Source: an uncultured bacterium (GTDB lineage: Bacteria; Cyanobacteriota; Vampirovibrionia; Gastranaerophilales; Gastranaerophilaceae). From it: 24,999 bases of DNA. This document shows positions 15,264 to 21,611 of the stretch, in pieces. The notes beneath the pieces are model-generated. The model was not told where the DNA came from, did no database searches, and saw only the letters and a program-made list of their open reading frames with translations. The position numbers were made by a program, and so were the translations under genes. The stretch lies in contig CAMVQX010000008.1 of NCBI GenBank assembly GCA_947169755.1, forward strand, positions 1 through 24,999, written 5' to 3'. The first letter of the stretch is position 1. Each line of letters opens with the position of its first letter.

Positions 15264-15285
15264 ACTGAAACAGTCTATTTTTTTT
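15254..15285 (+). terminator. Intrinsic terminator of the 89-aa gene
   Basis: TAGACTG-AAA-CAGTCTA is a perfect 7-bp stem with a 3-base loop, followed by eight T and preceded by seven A, so it can act in both directions. The stop codon TAG (15261-15263) is the first part of the stem, so the gene runs into its own terminator. Confidence 0.85.
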
Positions 15286-15286
15286 A

Positions 15287-15295
15287 TGCTATTAT
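15287..15295 (+). promoter_or_regulatory. Extended -10 promoter of hom-thrC, leaderless
   Basis: TG-C-TATTAT directly follows the upstream terminator's T tract. The expected +1, seven bases after the hexamer, is 15302, the A of the hom ATG. No Shine-Dalgarno sequence is present. The -35 position falls inside the terminator and is a poor match. Confidence 0.5.
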
Positions 15296-15301
15296 TTTCT
15301 T

Positions 15302-16570
15302 ATGGATAAGAAGATAAAAGTAGGAATTATAGGGCTTGGTACAGTTGGGTCGGGAGTACTGAAGACTTTAAAGAATTTTGATAACATAGAGATTGTAAAA
15401 ATTGCTGTCAGAGATATAAACAAACCTCGTGATATTGTTGGGTTGGATAAATCATTGTTAACTGACAATGCTTATGAGGTTGCGGAAAATCCTGAAATTG
15501 ACATCGTGGCTGAACTTATTGGTGGAATCGAGCCGGCTCTCAGTATTATAAAAAGAGCAATTGAATGCGGTAAACATATCGTTACAGCAAACAAAGAGCT
15601 TTTGGCAAAAAGAGGTGAAGAGCTATTTACTTTTGCTGAACAGCATAACAAAGTAATTTTGTATGAAGCAGCTATTGCGGGCGGTATACCTTTGATTATG
15701 CCTATTAAAACAATACTTGCAGGAAACAAAATCAACAAAATTGAAGCAATTGTAAACGGCACAACAAACTATATTTTGACCAAAATGGATATGCAGGGTG
15801 CATCTTATGATGATGTCTTGAAGGAGGCGCAGGAGCTTGGCTATGCTGAGGCTGATCCGACTGGTGATGTTGAAGGGTTTGATGCGGCTTATAAAATTGC
15901 AACACTTGCAACTATCACGTTTAGAAAACGCATAAGGATAGAAAATATCTATAGAGAAGGAATTACAAAAATTCGTGCACAGGATATGAAGGCTGCAAAC
16001 GATTTGGGTTACAAAATCAAACTTATCGCGTCAGGCAAAATTGATGAAGACGGAAATGCTGATGTAAGAGTACATCCGATGCTTGTTTCTAAAAAAGCAA
16101 CTTTGGCGCATATTGATTATGTAACAAATGCTGTAACACTGACAGGTTCACCTGTTGGTTGCATTACTCTTTCCGGGCCGGGAGCCGGAGAATTTCCGAC
16201 AGCAAGTTCTGTTGTAGGTGATATTTTGGCTATAGTATCAGAACTTGGCAGTACGGATTATATTTTGCCTATGATGAGATGCAAACATGATGATTTTGCA
16301 CATATGATAGATATTTCCGAAACTAAAAATAAGTATTATTTGTCAATTCACGCAAATAACAATATGGGTGTTATCGGGAAAATCGGTACTATTTGCGCAG
16401 AAAACAACATCAGTCTTGCAAGTATTGTTCAAAAATGCGTTTCGGAAGATAACACGGCAGAAATTACTGTTATTACGGAAATTGCATCAGAAAGCGCAAT
16501 GCAAAATGCGATAAAATTAATTGAAAATGATGGCAGTAAAGTAGAAAGCCTTATTCGAGTTCAAGTATAG
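15302..16570 (+). CDS. hom: Homoserine dehydrogenase
   Basis: The 422-aa enzyme reduces aspartate semialdehyde to homoserine with NAD(P)H, the branch point to threonine and methionine. The Rossmann motif is VGIIGLGTVGSGVL (7-20), followed by the catalytic-domain pattern HIVTANKELLAKRG, NGTTNYILTKM and ADPTGDVEGFDAAYK. The C-terminal part (about 345-422) is an ACT domain (HANNNMGVIGKIGTICAENN), which in this family gives feedback control by threonine. The length matches the family. There is no Shine-Dalgarno sequence; an extended -10 TG-C-TATTAT (15287-15295) predicts a transcript starting at the ATG. The threonine synthase gene follows after 12 bp, so the two form a threonine operon. Confidence 0.95.
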   Translation: MDKKIKVGIIGLGTVGSGVLKTLKNFDNIEIVKIAVRDINKPRDIVGLDKSLLTDNAYEVAENPEIDIVAELIGGIEPALSIIKRAIECGKHIVTANKELLAKRGEELFTFAEQHNKVILYEAAIAGGIPLIMPIKTILAGNKINKIEAIVNGTTNYILTKMDMQGASYDDVLKEAQELGYAEADPTGDVEGFDAAYKIATLATITFRKRIRIENIYREGITKIRAQDMKAANDLGYKIKLIASGKIDEDGNADVRVHPMLVSKKATLAHIDYVTNAVTLTGSPVGCITLSGPGAGEFPTASSVVGDILAIVSELGSTDYILPMMRCKHDDFAHMIDISETKNKYYLSIHANNNMGVIGKIGTICAENNISLASIVQKCVSEDNTAEITVITEIASESAMQNAIKLIENDGSKVESLIRVQV

Positions 16571-16582
16571 TGAGGAAGATTT

Positions 16583-17635
16583 ATGTATTGGCAAGGTTTA
16601 ATAAAAACATTCAGAGAATATTTACCCGTAAATGACAACACACCTGTTGTAACACTTAATGAAGGAAACACCCCGCTTATCAAGGCTGATAATTTAGCTA
16701 AAAAAATAGGTGTTGATGCGGAAATTTATTTGAAATTTGAAGGATGCAATCCTACAGGAAGTTTTAAAGATCGTGGTATGACAATGGCCGTTTCAAAAGC
16801 TAAAGAGGCCGGTGCAGGTGCTATTATTTGCGCATCTACAGGAAACACTTCAGCCTCTGCCGCAGCATACGGTGCAAAAGCAGGTATGAGAACTTTTGTT
16901 CTTATTCCCGACGGCTATATTGCTCTTGGAAAACTCTCTCAAGCAATGATGTACGGTGCTGAAATTATCGCTATTCAGGGAAATTTTGACGAAGCTTTGG
17001 AAATGGTTAGGAAAATTTCCGATAACTACCCGATTACTTTGGTAAATTCCGTAAATCCATACAGAATTGAAGGTCAAAAAACAGGTGCATTTGAAATTAT
17101 TAATGCATTAGGCAAAGCACCTGATTACCATTTTATACCTGTCGGAAACGCAGGAAATATTACAGCGTACTGGAAAGGCTACAAAGAATGGTTTAATTTG
17201 GGCAAAATTTCCGCTTTGCCTAAAATGATGGGATTTGAAGCAGAAGGTGCTGCAGCAATCGTAAAGGGTGAAAGAATTTATAAACCTGAAACACTTGCAA
17301 CTGCTATTCGTATAGGAAACCCTGCAAGCTGGAAGTTTGCAGAAGCCGCAAGAGATGAAAGTAACGGCATGATTAATTTTGTAACCGATGATGAAATTGT
17401 AAAAGCGTACAAACTTCTTGCATCATCTGAAGGTGTTCTTGCAGAACCCGCAAGCGCGGCATCTGTTGCTGGTTTGATAAAAGTTAAAGACCAAATTAAA
17501 GAAGGTTCAAAGATTGTTTGTATTTTGACAGGCAACGGTTTGAAAGATCCTGATAACGCAATCAAGTTTTCTAATTCTGATGTTAAAAAGACCGGCGCGG
17601 ATATGGCCGAAATCCTAAAAGCTATGAATATATAA
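16583..17635 (+). CDS. thrC: Threonine synthase
   Basis: The 350-aa PLP enzyme converts O-phosphohomoserine to threonine, the last step of the pathway. The PLP lysine is K62 in GSFKDRGM, and the phosphate-binding region includes ASTGNTSASAAAYGAKAG. Later motifs are NSVNPYRIEGQKT and ILTGNGLKDPD. The length is that of the short bacterial (class 2-like) form. GAGG precedes the ATG within the 12-bp gap after hom, so it is translated from the hom transcript. Its last 21 bases overlap the end of the convergent nagZ gene. Confidence 0.95.
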   Translation: MYWQGLIKTFREYLPVNDNTPVVTLNEGNTPLIKADNLAKKIGVDAEIYLKFEGCNPTGSFKDRGMTMAVSKAKEAGAGAIICASTGNTSASAAAYGAKAGMRTFVLIPDGYIALGKLSQAMMYGAEIIAIQGNFDEALEMVRKISDNYPITLVNSVNPYRIEGQKTGAFEIINALGKAPDYHFIPVGNAGNITAYWKGYKEWFNLGKISALPKMMGFEAEGAAAIVKGERIYKPETLATAIRIGNPASWKFAEAARDESNGMINFVTDDEIVKAYKLLASSEGVLAEPASAASVAGLIKVKDQIKEGSKIVCILTGNGLKDPDNAIKFSNSDVKKTGADMAEILKAMNI

Positions 17636-18583
17636 TGATTTCAGCTTCATTATTTTTTCATAGGATTTTTCGATATTGTGCTTGAGTTCATCATCAGACA
17701 TAGCTTTTTGTGCAATTTTTTCAATAATTTCAATAGTTTCAGGGTTTGAATTTCTGTATATAAACATGTTTAATCCGGCTCTGATACCCATTTCACACGC
17801 TTCAACAGAACCAAAATCAGAAACTCCTTTCATAATCATATCATCAGAAATTGTGACACCGTCAAACCCGAGATTATTTCGCAAATAATCAATTGCATTT
17901 TTACTCAGACTTGTCGGAATAACATTTTTTTCAAAACAAGTACAGTGAAGATGTGCAACCATAATCATTTCGATTGTTTTTGCGCAAGCTTTAAAGGGTT
18001 TTATGTGTGTGTTTCCCATTTGCTCAAGTGTTAAATCAATTTTAGGCAGCGTCAAATGGCTGTCTGCATTTGCATCTCCATGTCCCGGGAAATGCTTTGC
18101 GCAAGGAATAATACCGTTTTTTCTATAAACTTCGGAAACTATTTTTTCGCCTTTTATAACATCATCAGGATTGTTTGAAAATGCCCTCTCTCCTATTATC
18201 GGATTATTTGGGTTTGTGTTTACGTCTATACAGGGGGCAAAATTCAAATTTATACCATAACTTTTTAATTCTTGTGCAATTTCTTGAGTCTGATTTTTCA
18301 AGAATTCTTTGCCTTTTTCAAATGCATATTTTGCGGACAAGTATTTTTTGCCGTTATGAATGTTTTCGGTTCGCTCTACTCTTCCGCCTTCCTGATCTAC
18401 AGATAAAAATGGGGATGTGCCGAACTGTTTTACCTCATTTATCAAATGCTTAAACTGTTCGGTTGATTGTATATCGTGTGTAAAGAATATTATTCCGCCG
18501 AGGTTATTTTTAAGCGCAGTCTTATAACCTCCGCCCTCACATCCTAAAATGAACATTTGATAGACTTTTTGTTTTAAATTCAT
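17615..18583 (-). CDS. nagZ: Beta-N-acetylhexosaminidase (NagZ, GH3)
   Basis: The 322-aa glycoside hydrolase family 3 enzyme removes N-acetylglucosamine from anhydromuropeptides in peptidoglycan recycling. Seen motifs are SVDQEGGRVER (61-71), GERAFSNNP (131-139), the catalytic loop KHFPGHGDANADSH (163-176, with the D174/H176 acid-base pair) and the nucleophile region ISDDM with D247. No signal peptide is present, so it acts in the cytoplasm as expected. The start overlaps the stop of the upstream unknown gene as ATGA, and its end overlaps thrC by 21 bases. In some bacteria NagZ products induce beta-lactamases, and a beta-lactamase-like gene lies elsewhere in this window; any link is speculation. 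Confidence 0.93.
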   Translation of the reverse strand: MNLKQKVYQMFILGCEGGGYKTALKNNLGGIIFFTHDIQSTEQFKHLINEVKQFGTSPFLSVDQEGGRVERTENIHNGKKYLSAKYAFEKGKEFLKNQTQEIAQELKSYGINLNFAPCIDVNTNPNNPIIGERAFSNNPDDVIKGEKIVSEVYRKNGIIPCAKHFPGHGDANADSHLTLPKIDLTLEQMGNTHIKPFKACAKTIEMIMVAHLHCTCFEKNVIPTSLSKNAIDYLRNNLGFDGVTISDDMIMKGVSDFGSVEACEMGIRAGLNMFIYRNSNPETIEIIEKIAQKAMSDDELKHNIEKSYEKIMKLKSLYIHSF

Positions 18584-19143
18584 AATACCTGATTTGCCAA
18601 CGGTAAAAGTTCATAGATTTTGCCGTTTTCGCACACTTTATCTATTTCTTTTTTAATAAGCTCCATATCGGAAGGTGTTTTTAAAGCCGGTAGCTTTAAA
18701 TCATTTGTAGTTTGGGTTTTTACAAAACCTTCGTTAAGTTTTAGAAATTCTCTGTAGGTATCAATTATTTTCAAAGATGTTTCATCTATTGAAAATTCTT
18801 GACCAAGGTAATATTTTACATCTTTTTTAAGCTGATTGATGTATTCTTTCAAAAAATCAACTTCACCCAAAGTTTCATCTTCACTGTAATCCCCGCCGTA
18901 GCAAATGTTATTTAAAATAGCTGCACCCTCAAATTGTTTGATATAAATAGCCCACAAAATACAGCCAAGATAAAATCCGATATAGTTTTTCAACAACATT
19001 TGTATTCCCGGATAATACATTTTAAATTGCATTTTCTTTTGATTAAAATTTTTAATTTGTGCTAAAAACCCATAAACATGTTGTATATTCGGGATAAATG
19101 CAGACATATGTCCTACAAATCCCGGATCAAATTGTACTTCCAT
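18580..19143 (-). CDS. Unknown 187-aa protein coupled to nagZ
   Basis: I do not recognise this protein. It has no signal peptide, one fairly hydrophobic stretch (YIGFYLGCILWAIYI, about residues 52-66) and a mostly helical, charged C-terminal half (FLKEYINQLKKDVKYYLGQ). The start at 19143 was chosen because AAGGAG lies about 9 bases upstream; an in-frame ATG at 19212 would run into the divergent Nudix gene and lacks a ribosome site. A TATAAT box (19166-19171 on this strand) predicts a 16-base leader. Its TGA overlaps the nagZ ATG by four bases, so the two are translated together. A role near cell-wall recycling is possible only by this coupling. Confidence 0.65.
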   Translation of the reverse strand: MEVQFDPGFVGHMSAFIPNIQHVYGFLAQIKNFNQKKMQFKMYYPGIQMLLKNYIGFYLGCILWAIYIKQFEGAAILNNICYGGDYSEDETLGEVDFLKEYINQLKKDVKYYLGQEFSIDETSLKIIDTYREFLKLNEGFVKTQTTNDLKLPALKTPSDMELIKKEIDKVCENGKIYELLPLANQVL

Positions 19144-19165
19144 AAAATATTTCTCCTTTTCAATA

Positions 19166-19171
19166 ATTATA
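19166..19171 (-). promoter_or_regulatory. -10 box of the unknown gene-nagZ operon
   Basis: A perfect TATAAT on the minus strand predicts a start at about 19159 and a 16-base leader containing AAAGGAG. The -35 region is not convincing. Confidence 0.4.
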
Positions 19172-19185
19172 TAATAAAAATGTTG

Positions 19186-19194
19186 TGATATTAT
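19186..19194 (+). promoter_or_regulatory. Extended -10 promoter of the Nudix-HAD operon, leaderless
   Basis: TG-A-TATTAT; the +1 expected seven bases after the hexamer is 19201, the A of the Nudix ATG. No ribosome site precedes it. Confidence 0.5.
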
Positions 19195-19200
19195 AAAGTT

Positions 19201-19728
19201 ATGAACTTTCAAGAAAAAACTTTAAAATCAGAACAAGTATATGACGGCAGAATCGTAAAAGTTTTTAAAGATAATGTTGAACTTTCTGACGGTCAAAAAG
19301 CATACAGAGAAGTTGTAAAACACTCAGGAGGGGTTGTAATTCTGGCGTATAAAGATAGTGAGACAATTCTTTTTGTGCGTCAATTCAGATACCCAATGAA
19401 AGAAGTTATGCTGGAACTTCCTGCCGGCAAACTTGAATACGGTGAAGATCCCTTTGTTGCCGCAAAACGAGAATTGGAAGAAGAAACGGGCTACCAAGCA
19501 AAAAAGTGGGCAGATTTGGGTTATGTTTACACATCTCCAGGATATAGTGATGAAAAACTTTATCTATACAAAGCTGAAGATTTGATATATACTAAACAAA
19601 ATCTTGATGAGGGTGAAATTTTAGAACCTTTGGAAATGAGTTACGATGAAGTTTTGAAAAAAATTAATGACAATGAAATTGTTGATGCAAAAACACTTTG
19701 TGCAATTTTGAGGGGTAATATTTTATGA
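19201..19728 (+). CDS. Nudix hydrolase, ADP-ribose pyrophosphatase-like
   Basis: The 175-aa protein has a complete Nudix box: G-x5-E-x7-REL-x-EE-x-GY, within GKLEYGEDPFVAAKRELEEETGY (about 79-101). The surrounding sequence (LFVRQFRYPMKEVMLELPAGK before the box and GYVYTSPGYSDEKLYLY after it) is typical of ADP-ribose pyrophosphatases (NudF type), which hydrolyse ADP-ribose to AMP and ribose-5-phosphate. No Shine-Dalgarno sequence precedes the ATG, and an extended -10 (TG-A-TATTAT) ends six bases before it, so the mRNA is probably leaderless. The HAD hydrolase gene starts inside its stop codon (ATGA). Confidence 0.9.
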   Translation: MNFQEKTLKSEQVYDGRIVKVFKDNVELSDGQKAYREVVKHSGGVVILAYKDSETILFVRQFRYPMKEVMLELPAGKLEYGEDPFVAAKRELEEETGYQAKKWADLGYVYTSPGYSDEKLYLYKAEDLIYTKQNLDEGEILEPLEMSYDEVLKKINDNEIVDAKTLCAILRGNIL

Positions 19729-20531
19729 CTGTAAAGATGGTTGCAACTGATATTGACGGAACAATATTGAATTGGGATTTTGGCGGATTTACTCCAAAAG
19801 TTAAAGAATGTATAAAAAATTTGACGGCATCAAATGTTAAAGTTGTTCTTGTTACAGGCAGAATGCACAAAGCTGCGACTTTTTTGGCTGATGAATTGGA
19901 ACTGGATACTCCGATAGTTTCCTATCAGGGCGGTATGATAAAAGATCGTTCCGGAAAAGTTTATTACAGAAAAGATTTGGATGCCGAAAGAGCAAAAGAA
20001 ATTATAAAATGGGCAAAAGAGAATAATGTCCATATAAATCTTTATATGGACGACATTTTGTATGTTGAAAAAGATGACGAAACTATAAAACAGTATACAG
20101 ATGCGAGATTTATAGATTATAAAGTTTGTCCGTTTGAGAGTTTGGAAATAAAAAATGTAAATAAAATTCTTGCAATAAAGTATGGTGATGCGCCCACTGT
20201 TACAGGTTGGGTGGATTTTTTGGGCAAAGAATTTCCCGAACTTTATATAGTAAAATCAACCCCATATTTTTGTGAAATTTCAAACAATGAGGCAAAAAAA
20301 TCTTGTGCCGTTGAATATCTTTGTAAGCTTTGGGATATCGAAAAATCCGAGGTTTTGGCTATAGGTGATCAAAATAATGACATTGAGCTTTTAAAATCCG
20401 GCGGAATAAAAGTTGCAATGGGAAACGGCACACCCGAATTAAAAGAATGTGCCGATTTCATAACTGATACCGTTGAAAATGACGGATTTGTCAAAGCTTG
20501 TGAAAAATTTATAAACTGTCCGGTACGGTAA
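19725..20531 (+). CDS. HAD-superfamily Cof-type phosphatase
   Basis: This 268-aa haloacid dehalogenase-like hydrolase has motif I D9-I-D11-G-T (ATDIDGT), motif II VVLVTGRM, a large cap domain in the middle (about 85-195), and motif IV IGDQNNDIELL with MGNGTPELK. This layout is the Cof/YbhA group that dephosphorylates sugar phosphates, flavin or pyridoxal phosphates; the substrate cannot be assigned. The ATG overlaps the Nudix stop and is preceded by a GAGGGG ribosome site. The last 23 bases overlap the convergent YbjQ-like gene. The pairing with a Nudix pyrophosphatase suggests nucleotide or sugar-phosphate clean-up. Confidence 0.9.
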   Translation: MTVKMVATDIDGTILNWDFGGFTPKVKECIKNLTASNVKVVLVTGRMHKAATFLADELELDTPIVSYQGGMIKDRSGKVYYRKDLDAERAKEIIKWAKENNVHINLYMDDILYVEKDDETIKQYTDARFIDYKVCPFESLEIKNVNKILAIKYGDAPTVTGWVDFLGKEFPELYIVKSTPYFCEISNNEAKKSCAVEYLCKLWDIEKSEVLAIGDQNNDIELLKSGGIKVAMGNGTPELKECADFITDTVENDGFVKACEKFINCPVR

Positions 20532-21021
20532 ATTTTGAACCGCATCTTAAGCAGTATATTTGCAATCCCGGTTCGTCATCATCAACATCGTCAAAGCCGA
20601 CGATTCTTATACGGTTGTTTTCATCAATGTCAGCTTTATATTTGCTTTTGCATTTCGGGCAAACAACAAATTTGTAACCGTTTGCATCCATGATTTCCGC
20701 TTCCGGAGAATCATCAACTTTTGGCTGCAAACCTGCAGGTGTAATAGTCTTAACTTCGTGTGAAACACTGCCCCAAGTTTGTTCAACAACTACGGCATTG
20801 CCGTATGCTGTAGCTTCTGTAACCTCAGGTGTTGTTTGATAAATTTCCATATGTAGATTTGTAATAGCGTTAGCTCCGACAAGTTCTGCAGCATGAATTA
20901 ATTTTTTAATTGCATTTCTACGGAACATTCCGCCTTCTGTAGAATCTGCAACTCCAAAAAGGATATCTTTTTGTTCTATAATTTTGTGTCCTGTAATTTG
21001 TTCACCGACTGATATTAACAT
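20509..21021 (-). CDS. YbjQ-like (PF01906) protein with C-terminal zinc ribbon
   Basis: This is a 170-aa two-part protein. Residues 1-85 resemble the YbjQ/UPF0145 fold (former 'heavy-metal-binding' family): GHKIIEQKDILFGVA, then RRNAIKKLIHAAELVGANAI and YGNAVVVE. After a linker, residues 118-165 hold two CxxC pairs (C121, C124 and C157, C160), a zinc ribbon of the MJ0042/zinc-finger kind. The function of the YbjQ family is not settled (pentameric assemblies are known). The ATG at 21021 is preceded by GGAGG, and a TAACAT box predicts transcription starting at that GGAGG. Its end overlaps the HAD gene by 23 bases. Confidence 0.78.
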   Translation of the reverse strand: MLISVGEQITGHKIIEQKDILFGVADSTEGGMFRRNAIKKLIHAAELVGANAITNLHMEIYQTTPEVTEATAYGNAVVVEQTWGSVSHEVKTITPAGLQPKVDDSPEAEIMDANGYKFVVCPKCKSKYKADIDENNRIRIVGFDDVDDDEPGLQIYCLRCGSKFTVPDSL

Positions 21022-21038
21022 AGCTTACCTCCGATACT

Positions 21039-21044
21039 ATGTTA
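21039..21044 (-). promoter_or_regulatory. -10 box of the YbjQ-like gene
   Basis: TAACAT on the minus strand predicts a start at about 21032, the first G of GGAGG, and an 11-base leader. The -35 region is weak. Confidence 0.35.
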
Positions 21045-21071
21045 AAACAATTTTCATTTTTTGAAATCATA

Positions 21072-21080
21072 TGATAATAT
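21072..21080 (+). promoter_or_regulatory. Extended -10 promoter of ispF
   Basis: TG-A-TAATAT with a possible -35 TTTTCA (21051-21056) 18 bp away. The expected +1 is 21087, the first base of GGAG, giving a 10-base leader. Confidence 0.45.
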
Positions 21081-21096
21081 TAGATAGGAGAAAATT

Positions 21097-21576
21097 ATGT
21101 ACAGAATTGGAATAGGTTACGATATACACAAACTCACACAGGGACGTGATTTAATAATTGGCGGTGTAAAAATTACTCACGAAAAGGGGCTTTTGGGACA
21201 TTCTGATGCAGATGTTTTGATACATGCAATTATTGATGGTATGCTAGGTGCTCTTTGTCTTTCTGATATTGGGACACTTTTTCCTGATACGGATAAAATC
21301 TACAAAAATATAGATAGTACAATTTTGTTGAAAAAAGTTTATGAACTTGTTAAAGAAAAAAATTATGTTATAGAAAATATTGACAGTAATATAATTGCGC
21401 AAAGACCGAAAATGATGCCGTATATTCCTAAGATGAAAGAAGTTTTGTGCGAAATTTTTGAAATAGATTTGGATAGGTTGTCTATAAAAGCAAAAACAAA
21501 TGAAAAAATGGATGCAGTAGGACAAGAATTGGCAATAGAAGCTCAAGCAGTTGTGTTATTGAAAAAATCCAAATAG
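21097..21576 (+). CDS. ispF: 2-C-methyl-D-erythritol 2,4-cyclodiphosphate synthase
   Basis: The 159-aa enzyme forms MEcPP in the MEP route to isoprenoids. The zinc ligands are D9, H11 (GYDIHKL) and H43 (LIHAIIDGMLGAL), and the family hallmarks GHSDADV, DIGTLFPDTD, ENIDSNIIAQRPKM and KAKTNEKMDAVG are all present. The length is standard (about 157-160). GGAG lies 6 bases ahead of the ATG. An extended -10 (TG-A-TAATAT, 21072-21080) predicts a leader of only about 10 bases that begins at that GGAG. Its presence shows isoprenoids are made by the MEP pathway, as in cyanobacteria and relatives. Confidence 0.95.
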   Translation: MYRIGIGYDIHKLTQGRDLIIGGVKITHEKGLLGHSDADVLIHAIIDGMLGALCLSDIGTLFPDTDKIYKNIDSTILLKKVYELVKEKNYVIENIDSNIIAQRPKMMPYIPKMKEVLCEIFEIDLDRLSIKAKTNEKMDAVGQELAIEAQAVVLLKKSK

Positions 21577-21611
21577 CAAAAATTTTTTATTACGTGTTTT
21601 GTATAAATACT

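Noticed and set aside
19144..19212. Longer start for the unknown protein upstream of nagZ.
   Set aside because: It would overlap the Nudix gene start and both divergent -10 boxes; AAGGAG supports 19143.
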